Shown: one piece after another, positions 43,203-54,503 of the stretch | Position numbering within the stretch: the stretch's first letter is position 1 | Layout of the letters: each line of letters begins with the position of its first letter | Origin: Anthracocystis setariae | Lineage: Eukaryota; Basidiomycota; Ustilaginomycetes; Ustilaginales; Ustilaginaceae | Reading direction: 5' to 3' | Length of the DNA: 64,000 nt | Assembly (NCBI GenBank): GCA_928724745.1 | Contig: CAKMXJ010000037.1 | Coordinates: 1 to 64,000 of the forward strand | Translations under genes and position numbers: made by a program | The notes under the pieces: generated by a model | What the model was told of the DNA's origin: nothing | Databases searched by the model: none | What the model saw: only the letters and a program-made list of their open reading frames with translations

Positions 43203-46200
43203 GTTCGTGTACGTGCAGTTGAGTTGTGGTGTGAATAGGAGGGTAGGCAAAAGAGTGGATGGAATACGCCGGGCTGATCGTTTGGATGGAAGACGGACGT
43301 GGGCACGGTGTTGGTAAAGAACTAGTCACAGTAGAGATAGGAATCGAAACGATAAACTTGGTAAAGACAGGTTCGAAAAAGGTGTTGGTATGGTGTGAAG
43401 CTAACCATGGTTCGCACGACGCTTTTATGTGCTTTACTCTGTGGACGAAACAGTCGAACGAGAACAAACGAATCCAAACACACAGGCATGTGCAGGAAAC
43501 GAGCCACTGCACAACGCTCCTACCCCTGTATCAATGATACCAGTATCATCGATTGATAGTTGTTAACGGTTGTCGCACATCCCGAGCCGGTAGCGGCGAT
43601 TGGGGCCGCCAATTCGGTGATAGCATTTTGCCCAACGCCCGCGCATCGGTGTCATATAGGCAGAAAAAGCTCTTTCACACAAACCAATTATTGTGAATCT
43701 TCCATGCCGATCCAAGAATTCCGCGTAAATAGAGAGGTGGAGGGCCACCGGAAAAAAACAAAACAGGAATGCATGTTAGACCCAAGAAGCGCAATTGTAA
43801 TGTCGAAAGAAATCGATGATTTTGCCACAAGCCGCATGCGTGACGATGTCGCTCACCTCGAAGCTCAGCAATACTGGCTTCCAACGCTGCGTCACTCTCA
43901 CCAAGCATTGAACCGCACTCACTCCGATTCTACACATTCGGATCTATCAGCTCTGAACGCGAAAGCTTGACTTAGGGCTGCGTCCCTGCACAGGTCGGTC
44001 TCGACTCGGATTCGATGCATGCTTCCCAGATCGAAGCCAATGGCTGCTACTTTACGAAACCGCCGACCAGAGCTTCCCAAGTGGCCCGCCAGCCCACATT
44101 GATACAGATCATCATCATCGTCGAATTGTGCTTGAAGCCAATCTTCTCGTCAGCATCTGTTTGCGGGGGAGAAAAGCGGTTATATGACCACATCTGTTGG
44201 CAAATGGCGATTCCAGCCTTGATCGGCTCACGATCTTAGATCGCCGATACAAGGGTCTCGCACATGCGCATGTTCTTGCTGGTCTCGTCCTTCCTTGTCT
44301 GTCTTGTTGAGAAGTAGAGCACATAAGAGGAGTCAGTAGGTTAGCTAGACGCACCCTGACACTCACTGCCACTGTCTTTACTTACCCCGTCCCTGGTCCG
44401 GTTCCTAATACAAGTGCTCTACCTCAACTTGTGTGACGATCTCGATCAACTTACCAACACACGTTCACGGATTGCCGATAGTGCTTTTTCTTTCTGCCTT
44501 CCAACCTTCTGCAGCTAAATGGATCGGAGCGAATCCGCAGGAGCGCATAAATCCCTCAGGAGAGGCGACTTGCAGATGGAATAGGATCTCTCCGTGCATT
44601 TCTGTTGCCAAGACGTGGTGCGTGACGGAGGTTTCCTATTCTCAAAGGGTGGGGCAGCACGATGGAACGGAATCGTGAGGCTTGGACAGGAACTTTCCGA
44701 AGAAGATCAGTTGACCGGCATCCTCGGCACCTAGGGAAGGTCGTAGAGTTAGCGGGGACATCTTCTTCGAGATGGGGCGCGCGCGCGGAAGCGCTGAGTG
44801 TTTCCCTATGCCAAGAACCATTAAAATGGTATGGAAACAAAAGTTATTAATTAGTAGTAGATGTATGCACAGGCTCGTGGAGAGGGGACGAATTGGCTTC
44901 CATCGGAAGACTGAGGGGCAACCGGTATATTGATGCGAAAAAAAGGTAGAGGGAGAGATGCGTTCAACAGGCACAGCAGCTGAGCACCACCCTGCGGTCG
45001 GTTCTCGGACCGGGGAATTGCAGTCGTTGCCCCGCTACGAAGGAGAAAGCGGGGCGGCATCGGATCGGAAGAACAGAGTAAGGCATGGCAGAATGTGGGA
45101 TTCGCCTTGCCCTACGGGCCGCCTGAGGGTACTGGCGGTCCAGGCGATTCCGCCGCTAGTTCTGGCAACGGCGACGAAGTGTCTGAATGTTCGTAGGGTC
45201 AGACCGGTGAAAAGCAGCTGCAGGTAGCGCCCAAGCAAGCGCGATTGCGCGTTTTGACAACGGCAGGACCAGGGTTGGGAGCATTCCACCTAGAGTATGG
45301 GAGTGAGGAGCTTCGAACTGCCAAGACAATCTGAGATTGAAAATGGACGTGCCCAGTTGCTGGCCTAAAAACTCCCCTTCAGAATTTGTGCAACGCCAAG
45401 ACAAATTGTCACCTGTCGTTTAATGCGAACCCTAACCGTAACCGTTCAGTAGCCCCACACATCTTTCCGTCGTAGCGGATAATTTGAATCCTGTATACTT
45501 CCTGTGGCTCGGTGAGGGATGTTTGCAAACTCAGGCTTGTTATCAGCCGCCATCGGTGAATTTGGTCCCCGCCCCTGTCACCCCTCTGCGTAATAACGAC
45601 GTTCACTGCAGCCAGTTGTCGACTCGAGAAGACAAGGATGCTATTCTGCCAAGACCGCAGTTGACTGCATGCGTTCTCAGTCCGCAGACGCGGTGCAACA
45701 ATGCACCTAATTCCGACAAACATCCGCTGTGAAGCTTGTCGCCTTGAAGACTTCCAAGACAGTCAAAGATACTGTTCAATATCTCCGATGTATGGAACTC
45801 ATTCTCATTCTTGCTTGTGCAACGGTTTCCCCTGGCTGATTGGTGGTGCGAATCGGAAAGCAGTCGGATCATTCCGAGAAAGAAAGACTACCATTGCGAC
45901 AAGTCACGACTGTTGGAGGATCTCGCCTTCGAGCCCTTTCGGGGGGCTGCGTCCATTGTGACCGCTCTGGTACCGTCGATCGAGGCCTGCTCTCTCTTCC
46001 CTTGGCTAGTTCCTCCGGTCTACTGCACTGCCGTTTGATGCAATGTCGAGATCTAGAATGCAGGAACCAGGACCAACGCAACAGAGTTCGCAGTTCGCAT
46101 TCGTGCGGCCTGGACCTGCTGTACCTCGCTGGCTGTGGTCTAGAACGATTGAGGGGCTTACGCACCTGACAATTTGGCTGGCCCAATCATGTGGGGCTCC

Positions 46201-46391
46201 GCTAGAGACCTGTTGTGCGCATGCTGCGCAACCTCATGATGAGACATTATAGATAAATACCCTTGAGTCGTTCGTTCTTCCTTCCTACACAGCAGACAAA
46301 GTGTCCTCCACATCCTACTCCTTACGTACTCTTCCATTATAGCCACGCATCGAGGGAATCTACAGGTGACTTCGATCCAAGCCTTTTCACG
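43203..46391. other. 3.2-kb intergenic region between GST and the sugar transporter
   Basis: No supported gene in either direction. An imperfect palindrome (TATCAATGATAC/GTATCATCGATTGATA) lies at about 43529-43558 upstream of the GST gene. A telomere-like GAACCCTAACCGTAACCG occurs at 45427-45444. The leader of the transporter gene is T/C-rich near 46265-46340. Confidence 0.5.
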
Positions 46392-48186
46392 ATGTTGCTT
46401 TCTCACTTGCGCGACACGCCCGTCGAGGCGCGTGGCTGGCGTCTTTGGTTCAGCGCCTGGGCTGTTGGTGCGCTCGGCATCTCGCGAGGTCTGGACGAAG
46501 GCATCATCTCGGGTGTCCTGAAGCAGCACAGCTTCATCGAAACCTTTGGCTTCGATGACAACTCTCCGCAAGAAGCAACCATTGCCTCTCAACTCCAGCT
46601 CGGCTCCATCGCAGGTTCGGCCATTGCCTTTTTCCTCTGCGACCGTCTCGGCCGCTTGCGTACTTCGATGCTGGCCTGTCTCCTTTGGATCTTTGGAACT
46701 GCGATCTGGATGACCTCTGCTGGCGTCAGCGGCACTCACCAACCAGGCAACTACCCACAGCTTCTCGCTGGTCGATTCATTGCCGGCCTAGGCGTTGGTT
46801 TCACCCCTGTTGTCGCCCCAGTTTACCTCGCCGAGATTGCCCCCAAAGCGATTCGTGGTCTCTGCGTTTGTATCTTCTCAGGAAGTGTCTACGTTGGCAT
46901 CTTGTTGGGCTACAGTTCGAATCTGGGCACGAGCTTGAACTACACGGATGCAAGGCAGTGGACCATCCCCGCTAGTATCAACTTCCTTTTCGCTGGTATC
47001 ACTTTTATTGCTTGTCTGTTCGCGAAAGAATCGCCACGTTGGCTTATCAAGAAGGGCCGCTTTGAAGAAGGACGCAAGACGCTCAGCTATCTTCGCAACC
47101 TGGATCAAGATCATCCTTTCATCGTCAACGAGCTTGAAGTCATGGAGCAGCAGATCATTGCCGAAAAGGAGGCGCTCGAGGGCCTCAGCCTCTTCCAGAT
47201 CCTCAAGAAGCTCGTCATGAACAAGAACAACCAATACATTCTCTTCCTTGGCCTCGGAATCCAAGTGCTTGGACAAATGAGCGGCGGCGGCGTCTACACA
47301 ATGTAAGTGACCACAAAGATAAACTGCCAAACGTGATGTGACCATCGATTTATTGACTATCTCCATTCTTGAACACAACCCCCTTTTTTGCGTTCTTTCA
47401 TTCTTTCCCCTCTTTCTCTTCACCAATACGGCTACCAGTTTCGCTCCAAAGATCTTCGGCCTTCTGGGTGTTCCTGGAGGACAAAAGACGAAGCTTTTCA
47501 CCACGGTCATCTTTGGTGTGGTGAAGCTTCTCAGTTCACTGGCTGCGGCTTTCTTCCTCGTTGATATGCTTGGTCGAAAGACTGCTGTCACTACCGGGCT
47601 CCTGCTGCAAAGCATCTGTTCGCTGTATCTCGCCCTCTTCCTCAAGTTCACCGCCGGTGTTACAAAGGCGAATGAAACACACTCGGACAAGGCAGCAGCT
47701 ACAGGTGCAATCTTCTTCTTTTACCTCTCGGGCCTGGCATGGGCTATTGGCGTCAATTCGGTGCAATACCTCACGCAGACGGAGATGTTCGACATCACTG
47801 TACGAGCGCTTGGAGTTGCAGTTGTCTCTCTGGTCCACTTTGCTATGCAGTACGCCGCCACGCGCTCACTCAACCCTATGCTCCGCGACTGGGGCAATTT
47901 CGGCACCTTCCTCTTCTACGCCATGGTTGCACTTCTCGGTTGTCTTTTCGTCTTTTTCTTCATGCCCGAGACCGCTGGAATGCAGCTAGAGGATATCCAC
48001 AAGCTCTTTGAAAAGCGCTGGTGGTGTATCGGCTGGACCGCCAACCGACCTGCAAACAGGCGCACGGCCGTTGCCACCAACACTTCCACCGAAGAATCTC
48101 AGGACGGCCCTGAATTGACTTATGATCCTAAGCTTGGCAACAAGAAGTCGATCGACCAGGAGGAGGAGGAGAAGAAGAAGCACTGA
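46392..48186 (+). CDS. MFS sugar transporter (552 aa, two exons)
   Basis: Exons 46392-47302 and 47439-48186, with a 136-bp GTAAGT...CAG intron in phase 2 joining GVYT-I-FAPKIF. The first in-frame ATG is 46392. The protein has about 12 membrane segments and sugar-porter signatures: DRLGRLR after TM2, AGRFIAGLGVGFTPVVAPVYLAEIAP after TM4, ESPRWLIKKGR after TM6, DMLGRKTAV after TM8, and PETAGMQLEDI after TM12. The early sequence SRGLDEGIISG resembles fungal hexose/quinate/lactose-permease branches, where R-G-Y-D-x-G is usual. It imports a sugar or related polyol by proton symport. The exact substrate cannot be told. A charged Glu/Lys C-terminal tail faces the cytosol. Confidence 0.9.
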
Positions 48187-48501
48187 CTTCCGAATCTTTC
48201 CCTATCATGGGCAAACGACCGTCTCTGTCATCGTTCTTTCCGGAAAGGAAATTACTATGTAAAGTACCTCATGCCTCGTATTCTCCACAGATGCCCTTAT
48301 ATGTGACTGTGTCCTTGAGATCGGAGGGGCTGCTGCGTGTCTCGTCGTTGCCAAACGCTGGCGCATTTGCCGAAACAGAACAATGCGGTTCTAAATTTGA
48401 AGTAGGGAGATCGGGTCGTTGGAGCAACGCAGGACATCACGCTAGGCAAGTTCCAAACACGAATTGTATTCCGACTGACGAACAAAAGAGACGAGCCTGT
48501 A
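48187..48501. other. Intergenic, convergent 3' ends
   Basis: 315 bp between the transporter and peptidase stops; nothing seen. Confidence 0.5.
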
Positions 48502-50454
48502 TCAAAGCAAGCGATGAGAGTTGAAAGCGGCAATAGCCTTACCGATAGTAGCCATTGCCGCACTCACCTCATCCGGGGAATCTGGGTCATCAGGGGAATC
48601 TGGATCATCAGAGGTTGGGAGAGAAGCGACAGAGTCATTGGTAGGGAGAGCGAAGATGGGCACATCGGTTCCACATGTGATGCCTTTTTGCGGCACCTTT
48701 CCGTCGATGAAGTAGTCGCGGATGATCTTGTTCATGCACTTGGAGGGTTGCGACGTACTGCAGTGACCGTACCCAGAGCGTCGCACCGAAACAGCCGAAG
48801 GGAAAAGGTTGGCCATCACCTCGGCGGAATGAGCAGGTGTGACAGGATCATAATCGTTGCCAAGGCTCAGGATCGGAAAGGAAGTTTTGGTTTCGAAGTT
48901 ACCTCGATAACGCTCCGTGGAACGGAATTTCCAAGAACCGAGGCACTTCATAGCCTGGGTGGCCCAGAGTGGTCCGAAGAGAGGTGATTCTTGCTGCATC
49001 TGGTAAATAAAGTTTTTGGCTTGGTCGATGCTCCATGATCCATTGATGGGTGGGGGAAGCACGTCACCGCAGGCAATAGCTAGGTTAGCCTGACCCGATT
49101 CAGGCTTGGCGGGGGCCACGTAGAGGGAAGTACCGTAATTACTAATGAAAGATGTACCGTTGCCGTTCATCACATCAGTGAGAATGGCAGAAAGCGCAGG
49201 CCATGCAGAAGGGTGTTTCAAGGCGTCGAAGACCACCCCAACCACGTTGCTGTATGTCAGCAGCTGCGGCATCTCTACATGGATCACGGGCATGGGATGA
49301 AGCTTGAGGCTTTCAAGTAGATCCATGAACTTTTGCTGCAGCTTCTCGCCGGTCTCAGCTTGTGAGGCTAGCGGGCATGCCATGGGGCCTGCTTTTACGC
49401 ATTCCTCGAAGAAGCCTTTGAGAGTACCATCAGCATCACGAAGATTGGTGCTCCAAAGACCCTGGTAGTAGTTGCGAGCATCCATCACGCCATCGATGAT
49501 GAGACGGTTGACATCGTCGGGAAACATGGCGGCAAAGGTGGCGCCTAGCACTGAGCCGTAGCTGAATCCCCAATAGTTGAGGCGTGCATCACCGAGGAAA
49601 CGGTGGAGCAATTGCATGTCGCGAGCCACGGCCGAGGTGCCGACGAACTTGGCGTCTCCTGCAACAGAGGGATTGGCAGCGCACAGCTGAGAAATGAGTT
49701 CGATGTTGGCAAGCTCTGCGCCAATCCCGCTGTTAAGCGCGCTGGGTCGCGAGGTGATGAAGCCGGCAGAGGAAGAAATGACGCCATGGAGGTAACTCTT
49801 TTGCGTGTTGTTCCAGCAGTCCATGCGAGGCAAGGTGCGGCCAACTCCACGAGGATCAAATGAAACGATGTTATACTTGCCACCAAGGACGGTGTCAAAC
49901 TCAGCAGCGAGCAGCTGTCCGCCTTCATAGCTTGTGATCAAGTTGACTCCAGAGCCACCGGGTCCGCCCGGATTCATCAGCAGTGAGCCCAAGATGTCGG
50001 CGTTAGAAGTGTTGCCAGCGCCCGCAGGATAGAAGACAACGGCAATTGAGGCATTGCGGCTGTCACCATCAGCATTTGTCCAGTCAAGCGGAGCCTTCAT
50101 GCGACCACACTGAAATGGAGCGGGAAACTTGGTCTCGTCCCCGCAATCATGCCATGCGATCTGGCCGCGGGGAACCTGAGAGAAATCGGTTTGGTTCTCG
50201 GGCTTAAGTCCAACGGAGTCAAGGAGAGATCTCGATTGGGGTGTTTGTGCCAGGCTTCTGGGGAGTCGTTGTTCGAACAGGGCGCGAGCATCGACACCAG
50301 CTGGCGAGCAAAGCCACAAGCAGACCACGAGGACGTAGCAGCTGAGCACCCATCGGTGCGCCGAAGTGGATGTGCGCTGCTTGCGACTGCCGGATGCTGC
50401 TGTCTTGACGGCATCGTAGCGCTCGTCAACCACCTGATTCTCGTGAGCTTTCAT
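48502..50454 (-). CDS. Secreted or membrane-anchored S33 peptidase, TAP-like (650 aa)
   Basis: Start ATG 50454; the frame extends upstream to 50622 without homology. A hydrophobic segment at ~34-52 (RWVLSCYVLVVCLWLC) follows a basic N-terminus, so it is a signal peptide or type II anchor. NPGGPGGSG at 161-169 forms the oxyanion region typical of prolyl/tripeptidyl aminopeptidases. FDPRGVGRT and GFSYGS at 296-301 follow, with Ser298 the nucleophile. A TAP C-terminal domain has the Asp in LGNDYDPVTP and the His in GYGHCST. Several Asn-x-Ser/Thr sites suggest glycosylation. The C-terminal tail holds a DSPDDP-type duplication, visible as tandem DNA at 48575-48612. It probably trims N-terminal peptides outside the cell or in the vacuole. 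Confidence 0.88.
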   Translation of the reverse strand: MKAHENQVVDERYDAVKTAASGSRKQRTSTSAHRWVLSCYVLVVCLWLCSPAGVDARALFEQRLPRSLAQTPQSRSLLDSVGLKPENQTDFSQVPRGQIAWHDCGDETKFPAPFQCGRMKAPLDWTNADGDSRNASIAVVFYPAGAGNTSNADILGSLLMNPGGPGGSGVNLITSYEGGQLLAAEFDTVLGGKYNIVSFDPRGVGRTLPRMDCWNNTQKSYLHGVISSSAGFITSRPSALNSGIGAELANIELISQLCAANPSVAGDAKFVGTSAVARDMQLLHRFLGDARLNYWGFSYGSVLGATFAAMFPDDVNRLIIDGVMDARNYYQGLWSTNLRDADGTLKGFFEECVKAGPMACPLASQAETGEKLQQKFMDLLESLKLHPMPVIHVEMPQLLTYSNVVGVVFDALKHPSAWPALSAILTDVMNGNGTSFISNYGTSLYVAPAKPESGQANLAIACGDVLPPPINGSWSIDQAKNFIYQMQQESPLFGPLWATQAMKCLGSWKFRSTERYRGNFETKTSFPILSLGNDYDPVTPAHSAEVMANLFPSAVSVRRSGYGHCSTSQPSKCMNKIIRDYFIDGKVPQKGITCGTDVPIFALPTNDSVASLPTSDDPDSPDDPDSPDEVSAAMATIGKAIAAFNSHRLL

Positions 50455-51047
50455 GGCTGCGATGATGATGCGCAAGCAAGGTTGGTATCCTTTTGTAGAC
50501 GTCAAAGGGGGAAAGCATGGCGTTATATTCAAGTATATATACGATGCAAGAGGGGCTTGGAGGAGGTCAAAACATGGCGAGAAGGACGCATGCGGTGGGG
50601 TGGCTTTGGCAGTCTTTTGCATTGACTGGATTCCACAGCGGCACCCAAATGGCCCCGAGGGAAAAGCTATCCTTTCTGCCTGCTCAAGGCTTCTTCTGCG
50701 ATCGATCCCGAATCAACTTTGCCCGGAAGCATGGACCGAAGTCAAGTAATGGGACAGCAGAGATGCCATCCACCGAATGCAGCCATCTCTTGGCCGCTTC
50801 TGGACCGTTTCGTCAACGTATGATTGATGGCGGCGCTACAAATTGTTCCTCTCTAATGCGCGGTGGCACAGCTTGAAGGTTCAGCATGTCCACCGCCGGA
50901 TGCGATCGGCTCTATTCTACTTTGTTTGAAACGTCAGTGTTTTCCAACTCCGTCGAGATTGGGACCATTTCGTGTGAAAAAAGCAAGGTGGGATCAGCTG
51001 TCCTGTCATACATGTATGCAATCAGTCATGGAATATGCGCATTAGTC
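50455..51047. other. Intergenic between peptidase and tRNA-Glu
   Basis: 593 bp, presumably the peptidase promoter. No other feature seen. Confidence 0.5.
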
Positions 51048-51145
51048 TCCTTGTTCGTCTAATGGTTAAGATAAGGCTCTCTCAGATTTAGCACCTGATT
51101 GACAAAATAACAGCCTAGATCGGGGTTCGATTCCCCGGCAGGGAA
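51048..51145 (+). tRNA. tRNA-Glu (anticodon CTC) with a 26-nt intron
   Basis: The acceptor stem pairs TCCTTGT with GCAGGGA (51138-51144) and two G-T wobbles. D arm near 51055-51073. Anticodon stem AGGCT/AGCCT (51074-51078, 51112-51116), loop CTCTCA with anticodon CTC at 51081-51083 and T33 preceding it. The intron is 51085-51110, one base 3' of the anticodon, the canonical place. T arm CGGGG-TTCGATT-CCCCG (51121-51137), which includes box B GGTTCGATTCC. The discriminator base is A51145. It decodes GAG, a preferred codon in this genome. A T-run follows. Confidence 0.93.
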
Positions 51146-51386
51146 CTTTGTGTCTTTTTTTCGCTTATCGCTTAATTGCACAAGTTTTTTTCTTTTTGGG
51201 CAAATGTTACGTCGGAAATAGGAGGGATCATTGCGTGGAGGGGAGGGTCAGGGCAGGGGCGAGTGTGAGTGTGAGTGTGAGTGGGGTGTGTGCGTGGAAA
51301 AGCGGGTTGCATTTATTTTAGAGCTTTGCTCCACTTGACCGCCTTGGCGCAGCTGGCTGTGTGTGTGTATGTATGTGTCGTTGTTC

Positions 51387-51417
<31 letters not shown>

Positions 51418-51632
51418 TACAGTTGAGCTCGAACTTGGTCTTAAATACTTCGAATCCTGGTACCATCCCTTTCTCCTTCCTTTGAGATAACCACGCTCGA
51501 CATACTCCTCCGGCACATTGCTATCACCGACGCTGCTCCCAAGCTACACTAGAGGCCTCACCGCAGAGACGCACTGGTGCTCAACTTACAGCGGACGAAC
51601 GAGACACCCGCATCCAACTTATCTGCGAAGAG
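51146..51632. other. UBC6 upstream region with (CAT)n tract
   Basis: 487 bp without a gene apart from the tRNA terminator. Holds a GTGAGT iteration (51262-51286), a GTGT/ATGT patch and an (ATC)n microsatellite at 51388-51416. Confidence 0.6.
51155..51162 (+). terminator. Pol III terminator of tRNA-Glu
   Basis: TTTTTTT begins about ten bases after the discriminator. Confidence 0.7.
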
Positions 51633-52865
51633 ATGGCAACCAAGGCAGCCATCAAGCGCGTAAGTAGCTGTTACCATCGGTTACAGAAACAGGCAGCACA
51701 TTGACGGGCGCACGCACTGACCCATCCTCATCTTCTTGACTTTGCTGTCTCCTCTTTGGCCCCACACCAGCTCACAAAGGAGGCGCAGCTGATGGACAAG
51801 GACCCTCCGCCGCTCGTCTATGCTAGACCGCGAGAGGACAACATCCTCGAATGGTAAGTATGCTGTTCCGCACACATGAGTTCGTCCCAAGCACAACCAA
51901 CTGACACCACTCGTCGCCGCACTACGTCTCTCACACACTCACACAGGCACTATATTCTCCGGGGACCTCCTGACACGCCCTATGCGGGAGGAGAGTATCA
52001 TGGCCAGCTCCTCTTCCCGCCCGAATTCCCGTTCAAACCTCCCGGCATCAAGATGCAGACGCCCAGCGGTCGCTTTGCACCCAACACCAAGATCTGCACC
52101 TCGATGAGCGACTACCATCCTCACACCTGGCAACCAGGCTGGAACACCTCGACCATCCTGATCGGCCTCCTCTCGTTCATGTGCTCGGACGAAATGACCA
52201 CTGGCTCCGTCACTGCATCCGAAGCCGATCGTAGAAAGCTCGCCGCGCAATCGCACGCCTTCAACCTCACGCAGAAAAAGTTTTGTCAGATCTTCCCCGA
52301 ATACGCCACTCCTCAGATCACCGACTTGCCCAACATGGGCAATCCCAAGCCGAGCACTTCGAGCCACGCTCCTGGCTCGGCAACGACCGACAACACACAA
52401 AAGGTGGGATCCGATACCCTTGTCTCGTCACCGGCATCGGGTTCTGCTGCATCGCAAGGTGCGTAGCATACAATACGAACATGAGCGGTCAACGTCGCTA
52501 CCAGCGACCGAGTGCTTTCCAACCACACATCACATCCCTCTCTCCCGAAGTGCAACCGTACTGACGTCTTGCCTCTCCCTTCTCTATCTTGCCGCCATCC
52601 TTCGTGCGTCGCGCAATCTACAGACGTAAGGAGTCGGACCGCTCGATCTGCGGGTTCGAACAGCACAGCATCGATAGCAGCGAGTCCCACCACTGCATCA
52701 GGCAGCAGCAACGCTAGAGGTGCTGCGAAACTCGACGAGGTCAGACCACCAAACAATGGGCGTCGAGATCGGTTCGGTGTACGCAGCTCCCTGGTGGTGG
52801 TCGCCGTACTTGCATATCTCTTTGTCAGTCGCGTGATGAACGCCAGCGCCAACGGCATCATCTGA
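51633..52865 (+). CDS. UBC6: UBC6, tail-anchored ER ubiquitin-conjugating enzyme (287 aa, four exons)
   Basis: Exons 51633-51659, 51771-51853, 51947-52458 and 52624-52865; donors GTAAGT/GTGCGT, acceptors CAG. Residues 1-160 form the E2 fold: RLTKEAQLM, WHYILRGPPDTPYAGG(E)Y, and PNTKICTSMSDYHPHTWQPGW with catalytic Cys87; the Ubc6-type YHP...W...W motif replaces the usual HPN. A Ser-rich linker follows. Near 255-280, RSSLVVVAVLAYLFV is the C-terminal membrane anchor. Yeast Ubc6 acts in ER-associated degradation with Doa10, exposing the E2 domain to the cytosol. The third intron falls in the variable linker, so its acceptor is the least certain junction; splicing there is needed to reach the tail anchor. 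Confidence 0.92.
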
Positions 52866-53228
52866 ACAACTCTTCTTTTTCGTGCTCATTCCTTGATTTC
52901 ACATCGTTTAAAGTATCCTTCTTTTTAGCATCTCAATTAGCATTTCCTCTTTCACCATTTCAGTCCAAGTCCAGCGCTTGATACCGGTGCATCGCGAGTG
53001 CGGTTGGAAAAGCATGATGCAATTGTTGCCGTCCTCGGTTGTGGTTTGTTTGGGGTTCGCGGATCAGGTCTGGTGTCAATGCTGTCGCGTCACATGGTTT
53101 TCTGAATCTCGGGCGGTTCGAAGGGGTCAAGAGCTGGTATCGAGGAGGGGGAGGGGGTATCATTTCGACCATAAAAGAGCAGGCCTTGTAATAGAATACA
53201 ATGAGAACGCTTTGCTTGGCACCTAACA
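52866..53228. other. Intergenic, convergent UBC6/RHO3 3' ends
   Basis: 363 bp; nothing seen beyond T-rich 3' UTR sequence. Confidence 0.5.
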
Positions 53229-53946
53229 TCATAAAATTACGCAACCTTTGGCATCACCCAGCCTATCCTTTCCCTTTGGCTTGCTGGCTATCGCCAAGTT
53301 TGCGATCTCGATGAAGGCTTGGTTGACGCCTCTGTTCATCTTTGCGGAGCATTCGAGGTATCTGGCGGCCTTGATTCGTTTTGCCACCGAGACACCGTCG
53401 GCATAGGTAAGTGGGGTGGGACCACCACGTAGACGTTTCTCCACCGTCTCTGGTGCGTCTCGAAGATCACATTTGAGAGCTACTAGGATGACTTTGACGC
53501 CGGGGCAGTGTTCGTGGATCTCGGGAAGCCACTGCATGCAAAATTTCAAAGGTTCAAACTTTCAGCTACTGGTCGCAATCAATCCAAGGAGGCGGGTTAC
53601 TTACACGACTTTCAACGTTCTTCAACGAGGCTGGGTTATCCGTGGAGAAGCACAGAACTACCACGTGGGTGTCGGCGTAACTTAAGCTTCTCAACTTGTC
53701 GAACTCTTCCTGTCCTGCAGTGTCCCATAGCGCGAGTTCCACCGTCGGTCCACTAGCGGTCGGTTGCATGGTATAAACGTAGTTCTCGAAAACGGTCGGC
53801 TCGTACGTCTGTGGAAACTCATGTTTGATAAACACGAAAAGCAACGAAGTCTTACCGCACGCTCCATCACCGAGCACCAGCACCTTGCGACAAACCCTCC
53901 CACCTTCGAAACCTCCTCCGCCAGCTACCAACCCGCACAGAGTCAT
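53229..53946 (-). CDS. RHO3: Rho-family GTPase, Rho3-like (214 aa, two exons)
   Basis: Exon 1 is 53946-53605 and exon 2 is 53531-53229; the 73-bp intron is GTAAGT...CAG, phase 0. ATG 53946 is the first in frame. P-loop GDGACGKT at 26-33; switch [11 protein letters not shown]; switch [19 protein letters not shown]; the base-binding [13 protein letters not shown]; and the C-terminal CAAX box CVIL, predicting geranylgeranylation. [14 protein letters not shown] and WLPEI resemble yeast Rho3 more than Rho1 or Cdc42. Rho3 controls polarised secretion and actin at the plasma membrane. An N-terminal Gly-rich extension of ~18 residues before the core is usual for this branch. Confidence 0.9.
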
Positions 53947-54503
53947 CGTTCGCACCGAAAGATCGCAGAAAAAAAAAGAAGAAAAGGAAAGAAAAAAGTT
54001 GCGTGTGTTGCGTCCGTCGACGTGTGATTGCAGTAAAGTGTCGATGCCAATGATGATGGTCGTGGTGGTGGTCGTGGTGATGGTGGTGGTTCACATTCGG
54101 GTTCGGGTTTGAGTGCAAAGTGGAGTCGAGTGTTGTTCTCGACTGGATAAATTCATGCGCACGCCCGCATACAACAAAACGCGATCCCAAAGTGTTGGTC
54201 TCGGTCGCGCACAACAACGTGGAAATTTGATCAACCCGCACCAAGACGTCCAACAATGGTTAAAAATTCTGGATTTGCCATTCATCGTTTCCGTAGATCA
54301 CCATGCTCCCGAGCACACAACAAGCAAACGTCTAGACCACCATATGCGTGAGCCACAAGCGAGCGCTGAAACAAGCTAGCCGTCACTCTGGGTACATCGA
54401 CGGGGAAACGCTTACTACTCTGGCAAACTGCTGCAGTATCAGTTAAGCTTGGCCAATGACACCTCCTATCTACCAATACCGTCTCGAGATCCGGCAACGT
54501 CTC
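53947..54503. other. RHO3 promoter with GTG-rich tract
   Basis: 557 bp upstream of RHO3 and downstream of SSL2. A GAAAAA-rich patch at 53969-53998 and a GTGGTG iteration at 54046-54090. No gene seen. Confidence 0.5.

Noticed and set aside
44642..44974. 110-codon minus-strand frame between GST and the transporter
   Set aside because: No domain or conserved motif, and the surrounding 3 kb shows no coding signal.
51388..51416. Asp/His-rich peptide frames across the (ATC)n tract
   Set aside because: Microsatellite translation in several frames; no start context or homology.
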